A stretch of 64,000 nt of DNA, taken from assembly GCF_947500075.1 (NCBI RefSeq), contig NZ_CANMQS010000003.1, positions 372,001 through 436,000 on the forward strand, written 5' to 3'. Shown one piece after another: positions 7,843 through 16,274 of this stretch; the stretch's first letter is position 1, and each line of letters begins with the position of its first letter. The notes beneath the pieces are model-generated. The model saw only the letters and a list, made by a program, of their open reading frames with translations, was not told the DNA's origin and ran no database searches. The translations under genes and the position numbers were made by a program. The stretch is from an uncultured Sulfitobacter sp. (GTDB taxonomy: Bacteria; Pseudomonadota; Alphaproteobacteria; Rhodobacterales; Rhodobacteraceae).

Positions 7843-8811
7843 TCAGACAGGCACGTGTTTGGCCAGACTGGCGCGGTTGTCGATGCCCAGCTTGCCATAG
7901 ATGGATTGGGTCTGGTTGCGGATGGTCGATGGGGCCACCCCAAGGATCCGTGCGGTTTCCTTGTGGCTTTTGCCACTGGCCAGCACATGCGCCACGTCCC
8001 GTTCGCGCCCGGTCAACAGGTCGAACTTACGCAGGGGGCGCAAAGACACCTTCTGCAACGACAACCCCTCCCGCGACATCCGCGGCTCACAGGTGGCAAC
8101 CAGTTCCTGATCAATCAGGATATGCTCTCCGGGTTGATCCACGTAATCGGCCAACCACTTGGGCACCCGGTCCCCATCGCTGCGGGTCCACAGATGGCCA
8201 AAACGGTCGCGCATCGTATCAAGGCCGACAATCGTCGCACCATGGCGGCTCAGGAAAACCGCGGCGGTCTGCGCATCACTTGCCGGCAGGTCATTCTTGG
8301 CGGCAATCCGGGCAGCGGCAGAGATGTTGTCCACCGCACATTGCAGGAATTCACAATCGCCCCGCGTCCACCCCCCGGTGTGCTGCCCGCCGCGATAAGC
8401 GGAGATATAAAAGGATGCGGTCCGGTCCCGGCGCAGACACATCGCGGTGGCCATCTTGCGCAGGCCAAAGGTATCGGACAGCGTCTCCATCCCATCCGTT
8501 TGCGCGTTGCCGTACCGATCATAGGTCGGCACGCAGGTCGGGTCTTCGATGAATTGTTCGACCAGAAGGTCCTGATGCGCGACCCCGGTCCATGTGTCGT
8601 AATAATGCTTGGGCAGGTTGTAGACAGAACTGGCGTGGATGGTCGTGCCGCGTTGCTGCACATGCGCCCAGCCGTACCACGCGCAGTCATATCCCAGCAC
8701 ATCCGCAAGATTGGACACTGCCCAATTGACCAGATCGGTCATGCCGGATTGCTGCGCCCGTGCGTTCAGTTTCACCACAAACGCCGACAGTTCGCTCATG
8801 TTGGTGTACAT
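7843..8811 (-). CDS. LuxR-family transcriptional regulator with N-terminal sensory domain (DmfR-like position)
   Basis: 322 residues from ATG 8811 (MYTNMSELSAF), preceded by a G-run that can serve as ribosome site; an alternative ATG is 8799. The N-terminal ~180 residues look like an autoinducer-binding/GAF-type sensor (LGYDCAWYGWAHVQ, then VYNLPKHYYDTW, then MATAMCLRRDRTASFYISAYR). The C-terminal ~65 residues are a LuxR HTH (LTGRERDVAHVLASGKSHKE, TARILGVAPSTIRN, KLGIDNRASLAKHV). It starts 22 bp after the dimethylformamidase large-subunit stop on the same strand, so it is probably the last gene of that operon. In the Paracoccus aminophilus dmf module a LuxR-type gene, dmfR, accompanies dmfA1A2; this one probably senses an amide-related ligand rather than a homoserine lactone, as no luxI is present here. 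Confidence 0.85.
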   Translation of the reverse strand: MYTNMSELSAFVVKLNARAQQSGMTDLVNWAVSNLADVLGYDCAWYGWAHVQQRGTTIHASSVYNLPKHYYDTWTGVAHQDLLVEQFIEDPTCVPTYDRYGNAQTDGMETLSDTFGLRKMATAMCLRRDRTASFYISAYRGGQHTGGWTRGDCEFLQCAVDNISAAARIAAKNDLPASDAQTAAVFLSRHGATIVGLDTMRDRFGHLWTRSDGDRVPKWLADYVDQPGEHILIDQELVATCEPRMSREGLSLQKVSLRPLRKFDLLTGRERDVAHVLASGKSHKETARILGVAPSTIRNQTQSIYGKLGIDNRASLAKHVPV

Positions 8812-8833
8812 TGGATGCCCCCCAGAAAGGCTA

Positions 8834-11134
8834 CTACCTCCAGTGTTTCTCCTCTCCAGTATATGCGGAACCGGGCAAAGCGCCATCTTTTGTGAAAGCG
8901 TCCAGCAGATTGCGCATGATGGTCCCGACGTTGTTTTCACCGCCATGGCAGGGCAGCGCCTGACTCCAGCTGATGGAACCCGCGGCAAAAACCGCGCCGT
9001 CATTGGCGGTGGTGAAGTAGATCATATCGCCCCGTACCTGCGGGTCCTGCGAGCCGCCGCGCCCCGGAAAGGCATAGGTGATTTCTTCGGACACCAGCGG
9101 ATAATTGTCCGTGTGGTTGATCGACGATCCCACCAGCAGCGTGTGCGGCGGTGTGCCAAGTGCCAGATCATAGCGGTCCAATTCGACCCCCGCCGCGCCA
9201 CCCAGCGCAAGACCGAAATCACCGATCAGCTCCTCATCTCCGATCCCGTCAAAAATCCAGGCCGCGCGTTTGTGGAAACTGTCCGGCATCCGCTCAAACG
9301 GTTCCGCCCGGTCCATCCCTTCCGCTGTGAACCCCAGACCCACCAGTTTCTGCGGCGGCCGCCCGCGTGAGCGCCAAAGCCCTGACCGTTCCCCGGTAGA
9401 GGCCAGATACCCCTCCCCCGCTTCCGCCTGCCAGGCGCGCGATCCCACATCGAGCTTGCGCACTTCAATGCACGCCGGATCATCCGGGCAGGAGGCCGTC
9501 ACCCAGTAATACCCATTGCCGCCCAGATACATCACACGGCCCCCGCTCTTCAGATAGGCCTCCGTCCCGTCCAGCATGGTTTCGGAATAATACTCCGGGT
9601 GGGTCACGTTGATGATCGTCTTGTAGGGCGCGAATGCCGCCTCCCCTTCGCGGTCCAGATCGTGGTCGGTGATCAGGTCATACTCGTATCCCGCATGCTC
9701 CAGCCACCACGTTAGTGACAGATCCGCAGGCAGCGCCCAGGGGAAGTTCATCCCCGCCATGCGATACCCCGGACGGATGTTGATGATCGGCCGCTTCCAG
9801 CTTGAGTAACACACGCCCGCCCCATCAGTATGATGGTCATAGGTCGACAACCCGAATTCCTGTAGCTTGTTGTACTCCAGATCCTCGCCCGAGATGACGG
9901 GCGTATGCGCGACGATTGCCTGGGCGATCTGCGCCTCGAAACTGAGGTGTTCGTTGGCGTAGGCCAGATAGGTAAAGGTCGACATCAGCACCGCGATTTT
10001 GGCGCGCGGTTTGTCAGGCCGGATGATCACCGGGATCCGCTCCACCGCGTCACCGGCGGTGATCTTGAGCGCGTAGACGCCCGACCGGAAATCCGCAGGC
10101 GGTGTCCAGTTGACCGTCGGGGACCACCCACAATCGGTCAGCGCGTCGTCATGGAAAGCCACGCCGCCAAACTGCGCGGGGTTCAATCGATAACAATCAT
10201 CGCGCCCCTGCCAGTTCCAACCGGTCATCCCGCGAATGGGCCGGTTCACGCCCACCGCATGCAGCCCGTTCGGGCCTGTGTCCTGAATATCCGGCGATAT
10301 GCCACGGTCGGTGTATCCGGCGGTCGTATCCCAATAGGTCAGCGGGTCCGCAGGCACCTCGCCTTCGGCAATCTGCGCCATTTCATCGGCGCTCAATACC
10401 CGCCCGACAACCCCGCAGCGGTCGATTTTCCCGTTATACAGGGTCGAAACAAAGGCCCCGCGCTTGGCGTTATGCTCATGCGCGCCGGCAATCAGGAAAG
10501 GCGCATCGGCGTGGGTGGGCTTCACCCGTAATGTCTCCACCACATGGGCGTTATGGTCATAGGGCACCACCGGTCCGATGTGCGAATTCCACGCGTTCTG
10601 CACATCAATCTGCCGCAACCGCGCTTCACCCGTCGCGGGATCAAAACTCGCCACGGCCAGCACCCAGACCTTCGGCACCAGCGGCGCATCAGCCACCACC
10701 TGATCCACCTTGGCGCCGTCGCCCACCCAGAATTCCAGCTTGCCTTCGGCATTGATGCCCAGCGCATATCCCGTCGCCTCATGCACCGACCAGCGCCCCA
10801 TGATCGTCTGCCGCCCCGCCATCGGCATCGACGGCCAGATGAAGGCATGCACCGTAAACGCCCCCTCCGGCGCCAGCACATCCCCCGGATCATCCACCCG
10901 CGCAAACGACCCGTTCTGCGTGTACTGCCGCTGCACATCCAGCGTGCCGGGAATATCCGCCTGCACCACTTCCTCGATGAACCCCGGACCATCCGGGTTG
11001 AAATCCCCATGCACCAGCCGCACCAGTTCCGCCCTGGCCTGCGTTGTCCCCTCAGCCGAAACCATGAAATCAATCGGTTTGCCCGCCTGTGCGGCAAGCG
11101 GGTCCGAATACCCGAATAGTCTTACGTCCGTCAT
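8834..11134 (-). CDS. dmfA2: N,N-dimethylformamidase large (beta) subunit family protein
   Basis: 766 residues, close to the ~760 of characterised DmfA2. It has an N-terminal beta region, a LamG/lectin-like sandwich (about 90-260: GAFTVHAFIWPSMPMAGRQ, GYALGINAEGKLEFWVGDG, LYNGKIDRCGVVGRVLSADE) and a C-terminal catalytic region with STFTYLAYANEH, YDHHTDGAGVCYSSW, INVTHPEYYSE and GRVMYLGGNGYYWV. The dimethylformamidase structure has a mononuclear iron held by two Tyr and one Glu (Tyr399, Tyr440, Glu521 as I recall). Here Tyr392, Tyr432 and Glu514 sit at the equivalent places, so the metal centre looks intact. The enzyme hydrolyses N-substituted formamides or related amides in the cytoplasm. Its small subunit is encoded just upstream as the tail of a permease fusion (3-bp gap). 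True substrate unproven. Confidence 0.88.
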   Translation of the reverse strand: MTDVRLFGYSDPLAAQAGKPIDFMVSAEGTTQARAELVRLVHGDFNPDGPGFIEEVVQADIPGTLDVQRQYTQNGSFARVDDPGDVLAPEGAFTVHAFIWPSMPMAGRQTIMGRWSVHEATGYALGINAEGKLEFWVGDGAKVDQVVADAPLVPKVWVLAVASFDPATGEARLRQIDVQNAWNSHIGPVVPYDHNAHVVETLRVKPTHADAPFLIAGAHEHNAKRGAFVSTLYNGKIDRCGVVGRVLSADEMAQIAEGEVPADPLTYWDTTAGYTDRGISPDIQDTGPNGLHAVGVNRPIRGMTGWNWQGRDDCYRLNPAQFGGVAFHDDALTDCGWSPTVNWTPPADFRSGVYALKITAGDAVERIPVIIRPDKPRAKIAVLMSTFTYLAYANEHLSFEAQIAQAIVAHTPVISGEDLEYNKLQEFGLSTYDHHTDGAGVCYSSWKRPIINIRPGYRMAGMNFPWALPADLSLTWWLEHAGYEYDLITDHDLDREGEAAFAPYKTIINVTHPEYYSETMLDGTEAYLKSGGRVMYLGGNGYYWVTASCPDDPACIEVRKLDVGSRAWQAEAGEGYLASTGERSGLWRSRGRPPQKLVGLGFTAEGMDRAEPFERMPDSFHKRAAWIFDGIGDEELIGDFGLALGGAAGVELDRYDLALGTPPHTLLVGSSINHTDNYPLVSEEITYAFPGRGGSQDPQVRGDMIYFTTANDGAVFAAGSISWSQALPCHGGENNVGTIMRNLLDAFTKDGALPGSAYTGEEKHWR

Positions 11135-11137
11135 GGG

Positions 11138-11503
11138 TCAGCTTTCCAAAAGGTCATTCACACGCAGCAGGAACACCGCATGATAGGCGTCCTTGATGTC
11201 GGTATACTCACGGTCATCCACCACACGCGGCGGCATCCCACGCTGGCCGGAGACCGCCATGATGCGAAACTTCTCCTCCGCCGGGATCATGCGGTGGATC
11301 ACGTATTTGTCCGCCATTTCCCCCCGCCGGAAGTAGTTCAGCACCCGCGACAGGGCATCGGAATGGTGGCCCAGCGGATCGCGCTTGTGCTCTTCGATCA
11401 GCTCCGGCGTGATCAGCTCTTTCAACCGGTCCCGCAGTCGTTTGTTGAAGCGGCGATAGTACAGCTCCTGCTTGTCGTGCACGTCGGTGGCTTCTTCAGG
11501 CAT
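11138..11503 (-). CDS. dmfA1: Internal in-frame start: free dimethylformamidase small (alpha) subunit
   Basis: An in-frame ATG at 11503 inside the permease-fusion gene would give a 121-residue protein starting MPEEATDVHDKQ. It is preceded by AAGGGAGG seven bases before the ATG, one of the best ribosome-binding sites in the window and hard to explain inside a coding sequence. The product is about the size of DmfA1 (about 130 residues) and lies directly before the large-subunit gene, the normal dmfA1-dmfA2 order. So the same DNA can encode both a membrane-tethered and a soluble small subunit. The nested start is inferred from the ribosome site; relative use is unknown. Confidence 0.72.
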   Translation of the reverse strand: MPEEATDVHDKQELYYRRFNKRLRDRLKELITPELIEEHKRDPLGHHSDALSRVLNYFRRGEMADKYVIHRMIPAEEKFRIMAVSGQRGMPPRVVDDREYTDIKDAYHAVFLLRVNDLLES

Positions 11504-12664
11504 GGCTTCACCTCCCTTGTCGGTCCGTCCCGCGCGCCGCTCCCCGGCTTTGCGCTTGCGGAAATCGCGGAATTGGTCGCGGGCGCCGGTCAGCCCTTCG
11601 CGGGCAAAAATCGTGACGCCAATCATGATGAGCGCCACCAGAATGATCCGCGGCGGCCCCAGCGTGATCAGCCCCTTGTCGATGATCGTCACCACTGCCG
11701 CGCCAATCACCGCCCCTTCGGCCCGGCCCAGCCCGCCAATCACCATCATCGCGAACAAGAGCAGCAGTTGATCGAGCGAGAAAATCTGCGGCGAGATGGA
11801 GCGGAAATACATCGCATAGAACGCTCCCACGACGCCCAGCGCCGCCGATGAGATCACAAACACCAGCAGTCGCGCGCGGCGGAAATCAATGCCGATGGCT
11901 TCGGCAAAGGCTTCGTCCTCCCGGCTGGTTTTGGCCACCCGCAACAGCATCCCCAGCCGTTCGGAATTCACCAGCCGCCAGACCAGCAGCGCACCCAGCA
12001 GCAAAAGGAACGCCCCCGCGAACCCCAGCAGCAGGCCGGGGCGTTGCAGGAACCAGTCTTCGGGGATGAAACTGTCCACATTGGTGATCGCGCCACCGCT
12101 TGCGGTCAGGGGGCGCAATTGCATGACGAACACCCGGCAAATCTCAGCCACACCCATGGTCAGAAGCGCGTAATAGAGACCATCAAGCCGCGTCGAGGGT
12201 GCTGCAAGCACCGCGCCAAACACCAGCCCGGCCAGCGGCCCGATCAGCAACATGAAGGGCCATGGCACGCCCAGATAGACATTGGCGGCAGCGGCGATAT
12301 ACCCCGACGCCCCGACCACGGCCAAAGTCGCCAGCGAGAAGATACCCGCCGTCCCGATGATCAGCGTCCACAGCACATTGATCGAGGCATAGACACAAAA
12401 GATCGACACAACCGAAATCAGTGAGTTCGGCAGGAACGGCGTTATGATCACCAGAAAACTGAGGCCAATCACCCACCACAGTGGCTTTTTGTCCACCAGC
12501 ACCCGCTCACGCCTCAGCGTCTTGGGGTTGTGCACGTCACGCCATTGCAGCCAGTGCCGCTTGGTGCCGGGCAGCCGACCGCGCGCACGCTCGGCACTGC
12601 CATCGGGGGTCAGCCGTAGCTCATAGGGCCTGCGTCCGACTTTATGAAAACGTTTCTCACTCAT
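11138..12664 (-). CDS. LivM-type ABC permease fused in frame to dimethylformamidase small subunit
   Basis: 508 residues. A hydrophilic N-terminal extension of about 62 residues (GRRPYELRLTPDGSAE, KRHWLQWRDVHNPKT) precedes a full LivM-type permease (about 65-355; typical LYYALLTMGVAEICRVFV and LLLLFAMMVIGGLGRAEGAVIGAA). After a basic linker (DFRKRKAGERRAGRTDKGGEA) comes a 121-residue domain from Met388: YYRRFNKRLRDRLKELITPE, EEHKRDPLGHHSDALSRVLNYFR, YVIHRMIPAEEKFRI, DAYHAVFLLRVNDLL. That domain matches the DmfA1 small subunit pattern (EEH..NP.G, L.RV.NYFR, AMHAVFLRRI.D). No stop separates the two parts. A strong Shine-Dalgarno before Met388 suggests the small subunit may also be made separately. 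It overlaps livH by ATGA and is followed 3 bp later by the large subunit gene. The fusion is either real or a very recent stop-codon loss. Confidence 0.85.
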   Translation of the reverse strand: MSEKRFHKVGRRPYELRLTPDGSAERARGRLPGTKRHWLQWRDVHNPKTLRRERVLVDKKPLWWVIGLSFLVIITPFLPNSLISVVSIFCVYASINVLWTLIIGTAGIFSLATLAVVGASGYIAAAANVYLGVPWPFMLLIGPLAGLVFGAVLAAPSTRLDGLYYALLTMGVAEICRVFVMQLRPLTASGGAITNVDSFIPEDWFLQRPGLLLGFAGAFLLLLGALLVWRLVNSERLGMLLRVAKTSREDEAFAEAIGIDFRRARLLVFVISSAALGVVGAFYAMYFRSISPQIFSLDQLLLLFAMMVIGGLGRAEGAVIGAAVVTIIDKGLITLGPPRIILVALIMIGVTIFAREGLTGARDQFRDFRKRKAGERRAGRTDKGGEAMPEEATDVHDKQELYYRRFNKRLRDRLKELITPELIEEHKRDPLGHHSDALSRVLNYFRRGEMADKYVIHRMIPAEEKFRIMAVSGQRGMPPRVVDDREYTDIKDAYHAVFLLRVNDLLES

Positions 12665-13587
12665 TCGCGGGTGTCATCCAACAGGCCGCCGATGCCGCGC
12701 GGGCGGATGATCAGGACGGCAATGATAAAGAGGAAAGTGGCGAACATGACATAGCGCTGGCCGAGGAAGGGAATTGCGCCGACAATGGCTTCAAGGAACC
12801 CCACCAGCAGCGCGCCGATCATCGCGCCGGGAACAGAGCCTAATCCGCCCAATAGGGCGATTGTCAGGCCTTTGACCAGGGGGATCACCCCTGCCGTGGG
12901 GCTGACGAAAATCGTCTGACTGAGGAGCGCCGCCGCCATGCCAGCCAATGCGCCTGTCAGCATCAACACAGGCAGTGCCGTTACTTGTCGCGAAATGCCG
13001 GAGTATGCCGCCCCTTCCGCGTTCTGCATCATCGCGCGCACTTCCAGCCCGCGCCGGGAATAGCGCAGCCACGCCAGCGTCAATGTCATGATGATCGCGG
13101 CCCCGATGATCGTGCCTGCCTGATCGTATCTGATCTTGGTGCCCCAGACCTCCCACCGGCCAAAGCCGAAGATCTTCGGCAGCCCTTGATTGCGCGGCCC
13201 AAACGTCCACAGCAGCCCCTGCACCGCAGCAATGTTCAGGCCCAGCGTCACGATCAGCGCGCGCACCTGAAAGTTCGGTTTGTCGTGGATCGGCAGGAAC
13301 GCCAGCAGGTAAATCACCACCCCGCACAAGGCCCCCGCAACCAGCGCAGACCCGACAAGCGTCCCCGCCATCGCAAAGGTCGCCAGACCGCCATTGCCCA
13401 GAATATCCGCAATCACCGGTTTCATCACGCCCGTGACCAGCCACGCGGCATAGCCCGACACCGCAAAGGTCGCCCCATGCGCCATGTTGATGATGCCCAC
13501 CGACGACCACAGGATCGAAATGCCAATCGCCATCAGCGCGTAGATCGCCGACAGGTTCAGCGCGTATATGATCAGACCCAGGTCCAT
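12661..13587 (-). CDS. livH: Branched-chain-amino-acid-type ABC transporter permease (LivH family)
   Basis: 308 residues from ATG 13587 (MDLGLIIYALNLSAIYALMA); the start overlaps the livF stop by 1 bp (TGATG). LivH signatures are the early ALMAIGISILWSSVGIINMAHGA and the cytoplasmic loop with RGLEVRAMMQNAEGAAYSGIS, followed by LVKGLTIALLGGLGSVPGAMIGALLVGFLEAIVG (EAA-type contact with the ATPases). It forms the inner-membrane channel together with the LivM part of the downstream fusion gene. Being in an operon with amide-hydrolase subunits, its cargo is more likely a small amide or urea-like compound than leucine; that is inference from context. Confidence 0.92.
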   Translation of the reverse strand: MDLGLIIYALNLSAIYALMAIGISILWSSVGIINMAHGATFAVSGYAAWLVTGVMKPVIADILGNGGLATFAMAGTLVGSALVAGALCGVVIYLLAFLPIHDKPNFQVRALIVTLGLNIAAVQGLLWTFGPRNQGLPKIFGFGRWEVWGTKIRYDQAGTIIGAAIIMTLTLAWLRYSRRGLEVRAMMQNAEGAAYSGISRQVTALPVLMLTGALAGMAAALLSQTIFVSPTAGVIPLVKGLTIALLGGLGSVPGAMIGALLVGFLEAIVGAIPFLGQRYVMFATFLFIIAVLIIRPRGIGGLLDDTRE

Positions 13588-14282
13588 CAGTTCAGCGCCA
13601 CATGGCCAACGTCGCCGCGCAAACGGCCTGCGTGCATGCCGATCATCCGGTCCGCACGGCCCGTCAGCAGTGCCACGTTCTGCTCCGCAATGATCATCGC
13701 ACCCTCCACCGGCAGGTCCCACAGCGCTTCCATCACCCGATGGGAAATCTTCGGTGCCAACCCCAGCGACGGCTCATCAATCAGATAAAGCCGCGCTTCG
13801 GTCATCAGCATCCGGCCAATCGACACCATGCGCCGTTCACCACCCGACAACTTGCCGACCAGCGCATGTTCCAACGGACGCAGGGGCGGGAAAATGTCAA
13901 AGATCCGGTCGATCCGCCCCTTCCGCTCCCGCCACGCAAGCTTTGAGAACGCGCCACACTCCAGATGTTTGCGCACTGATAATCCCGGAAAGATCGCATC
14001 GCCCTGCGGCGCCACACCGATCCCCATGCGCACCAGCCCCGGCGTGCGACGTCCGGCTCCCAGCGACCGCGCGCCGCCGATCTCCTTGCCGTCCAGTTTG
14101 ATCGACCCCTGCTGCCAGCCCGACATATGGGTCAGCGCCCGGATCAGCGTCGTCTTGCCGTGCCCGTTCAGGCCCACCAGCCCCAGCCGTTCGCCCGCGC
14201 GCACTGTCATGTCGATCTCATGCAGCACGCGGAGCGGACCATAGCCCGCCGACAGCTTCTCGATTTCCAACAGTTCAGGCAT
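13587..14282 (-). CDS. livF: ABC transporter ATP-binding protein (LivF family)
   Basis: 231 residues from ATG 14282 (MPELLEIEKLSAGYGPLRVL), overlapping the livG stop by 8 bp (ATGCCTGA). Walker A is GLNGHGKTT rather than the common GxNGAGKTT, with Gly-His in place of Gly-Ala; the Lys-Thr pair is intact. Other motifs are MGIGVAPQGDAIFPGLSVRKHLECG (LivF-typical 'PQG..IFP.L.V.E.L'), LSGGERRMVSIGRMLM and LIDEPSLGLAPKI. Cytoplasmic energiser of the importer, pairing with LivG. Translationally coupled on both sides. Confidence 0.92.
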   Translation of the reverse strand: MPELLEIEKLSAGYGPLRVLHEIDMTVRAGERLGLVGLNGHGKTTLIRALTHMSGWQQGSIKLDGKEIGGARSLGAGRRTPGLVRMGIGVAPQGDAIFPGLSVRKHLECGAFSKLAWRERKGRIDRIFDIFPPLRPLEHALVGKLSGGERRMVSIGRMLMTEARLYLIDEPSLGLAPKISHRVMEALWDLPVEGAMIIAEQNVALLTGRADRMIGMHAGRLRGDVGHVALN

Positions 14283-14988
14283 CCTGTCCCTCGAAATATG
14301 CGGCTCTGACGCGGGGGTTTTCGAAGACATTGCCCGGTGCCCCGCTGGCAATTACCTCGCCCAGATCCAGTACGATGCAGGTGTCCGCCACCGCCGACAG
14401 CAACTCCAGCCGATGCTCGATCAACACCAGCGCGATGTCGTATTCATCGACCAAGGTGCGCATGATCAGGTCCAGCTCATCAATCTCCGCGTTGATCAGG
14501 CCGGAGGCGGGTTCGTCCATCAGGATCACCTTCGGCCCGCGCATCATTAGACAGGCCAGCAGCAGCTTGCGCCGCTCAAACGCGCCCAGAGACGCAGCCG
14601 GGGTGCCCCATGGCACGTGCAGATGCACCAGCCGCGCGGCCCATTCGGCATCATGTTTGCTTAAGGCCGGGGCATAGGCTTTGCGCGCGGCACGAAACGT
14701 CTCTCCGACAGTGAGGGACGCAGGCACGACAGGGCTTTGATATGTCCGCCCCAACCCCAGCCGCGTGCGTTTGTGAAAGGGCAGCGCCGTCACATCGCGG
14801 CCATCCAGCATCACCTTGCCGGTATCCGCCACATAGCGCCCACACAGCACCTCAAAAAGGGAGGTTTTCCCCGCCCCGTTCGGCCCCACCAGCCCGAGGA
14901 TCTCTCCGGGCTGGGCGGTCAGTGCGACATCTTTCAAGATGTGCCTGCCGCCCAGCGACAGGTTGATCCCTTCACATCCGAACAGCAT
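14275..14988 (-). CDS. livG: ABC transporter ATP-binding protein (LivG family)
   Basis: 237 residues. Motifs in order: Walker A GPNGAGKTSLFEVL (about residues 36-49), the LivG-typical LGLGRTYQSPVVPASLTVGETF, a somewhat degenerate signature LGAFERRKLLLACLMM instead of LSGGQ, and Walker B VILMDEPASGLINAEIDEL, followed by LVLIEHRLELL (H-loop). The weak signature (SLGAFERRK) means that one of the two ATP sites may be non-canonical, with LivF carrying the good LSGGE. Located 15 bp after the substrate-binding gene stop and overlapping livF by 8 bp. Confidence 0.9.
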   Translation of the reverse strand: MLFGCEGINLSLGGRHILKDVALTAQPGEILGLVGPNGAGKTSLFEVLCGRYVADTGKVMLDGRDVTALPFHKRTRLGLGRTYQSPVVPASLTVGETFRAARKAYAPALSKHDAEWAARLVHLHVPWGTPAASLGAFERRKLLLACLMMRGPKVILMDEPASGLINAEIDELDLIMRTLVDEYDIALVLIEHRLELLSAVADTCIVLDLGEVIASGAPGNVFENPRVRAAYFEGQDA

Positions 14989-15003
14989 TGCGGTCCCTCT
15001 GAC

Positions 15004-16266
15004 TTACCACCAGGGCGGCGCGACAAAGTCGACTTCGGCAAAGGGCGATGGCGCGATGATGCGGTGCTCATTGTCCTGAACCTGGAAGAACAGATGCGCC
15101 TGACCCGCTTCGGGATCGTCGGTCATGTTGGGATAGGAGATGCCGGAATTCGTCTCCGGGTCGAACGTGTAGAACCCGTTCACGCCCCGATACTCAATCG
15201 CGCGGATGGCGTCGCCCACGGCGGCAAAATCATCCGGGTCGCCCACCTGTTCCCACGCCTGTTTGAGGATCTGTACCGCGTCATAGCCGCCACCGGTGTA
15301 AACCATGCCCATCGTGCCGGGATACTTCGCGCGGTACTTTTCGCGAAAGGCCGCGCCCATTTCATCGGCATAGACACCATAGACCGTGCCCCAGATCATG
15401 CCTTCCCCCGCGCCCTGCGCAAGGTCCAGAAATTCCGGCTGCGACGGGCCATACTGCAGATAGACCAGCGAATCGGGCACCGGATCAAAGGCATATTGCT
15501 GGGCAAAGGCAGCCAGTTCGGCGGCCACCCAGTGGTCGATCATGATCGCGGCGGCATCGGTATCCTGCAACGCGCGGATGACCGGCGCCCAGTCCTGTAC
15601 CGGGAACTGAATGTCGGTGATCGCCGCAATCTCCCATTCGCCATTGGTGGCAGCGGCGGCCTCCTGCGTGGCCTGAGAGATCAGCTGCGTATAGCTGATC
15701 TGCCCCTGCACGATATGGATCTTGTTGTTCTTCGGTTCCCACTGGCCGGAGGCGACCATGTCCTGCAAAAACTTCACATAGCCGGAGCCATAGTATTTCT
15801 CAGGCACATCCAGCTGGAAGATATTCTTGTACTTCTCCGGATCGCCCTGAAACAAATCAACGTTCAACGACGAGGTATTGCCGTGCAGATAAGGGATGCC
15901 AGACGGCGCTGCTGTGTCCATCGCAGGGGGCGGAATGATCGTGAAGGCAGAGGCAATTGCGTGGCTGCCCCCTTCGATCAGGGTCTGGATACCCGCAACG
16001 TTGCCCTCGGGCGTCAGCATATCCAGATCAATGATCTTGGCTTCCAACTGCCGGCCCAGCACACCACCGTCCGCGTTGATCTCTTCAATCGCCATCATCA
16101 GACCGTTGGTCCAGTCCTGATGATCGGCAACTCCCACGGGACCGGACTGCGCGGCGGGCACACCGATGATGATATTCTCGGCCGAGGCGGCCATCACGGT
16201 CATGCAACTGGCAACGACGGCACTTGCGGCCCCCAGAACGAGGTTTCGCTTGGATAATGTAAACAT
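15004..16266 (-). CDS. ABC transporter periplasmic substrate-binding protein (amide/urea-type, HAAT family)
   Basis: 420 residues from ATG 16266, which has CAGGGAG at a proper 6-base distance; ATG 16272 (two codons earlier) is too close to it. The Sec signal peptide begins MFTLSKRNLVLGAASAVVAS and ends in MAASA. The mature part follows the Leu/Ile/Val-binding fold (type I periplasmic binding protein): IIIGVPAAQSGPVGVADHQD, AIEEINADGGVLGRQLEAKIID, HAIASAFTIIPPPAMDTAAPSGIPYLHGN and GYVKFLQDM. It is nearer to the short-chain amide/urea-binding branch than to LivK, judging by loop composition. First gene of a six- to seven-gene operon ending in amide hydrolase and regulator, so it probably captures the amide substrate. 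Confidence 0.9.
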   Translation of the reverse strand: MFTLSKRNLVLGAASAVVASCMTVMAASAENIIIGVPAAQSGPVGVADHQDWTNGLMMAIEEINADGGVLGRQLEAKIIDLDMLTPEGNVAGIQTLIEGGSHAIASAFTIIPPPAMDTAAPSGIPYLHGNTSSLNVDLFQGDPEKYKNIFQLDVPEKYYGSGYVKFLQDMVASGQWEPKNNKIHIVQGQISYTQLISQATQEAAAATNGEWEIAAITDIQFPVQDWAPVIRALQDTDAAAIMIDHWVAAELAAFAQQYAFDPVPDSLVYLQYGPSQPEFLDLAQGAGEGMIWGTVYGVYADEMGAAFREKYRAKYPGTMGMVYTGGGYDAVQILKQAWEQVGDPDDFAAVGDAIRAIEYRGVNGFYTFDPETNSGISYPNMTDDPEAGQAHLFFQVQDNEHRIIAPSPFAEVDFVAPPWW

Positions 16267-16274
16267 TGTCATCT

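Noticed and set aside
7843..8811. Quorum-sensing LuxR with homoserine lactone
   Set aside because: No luxI-type synthase nearby and the gene is tied to an amide-degradation operon.
9905..11183. Several plus-strand frames opposite the dimethylformamidase gene
   Set aside because: Arg/His/Pro-rich shadow translations without ribosome sites or family motifs.
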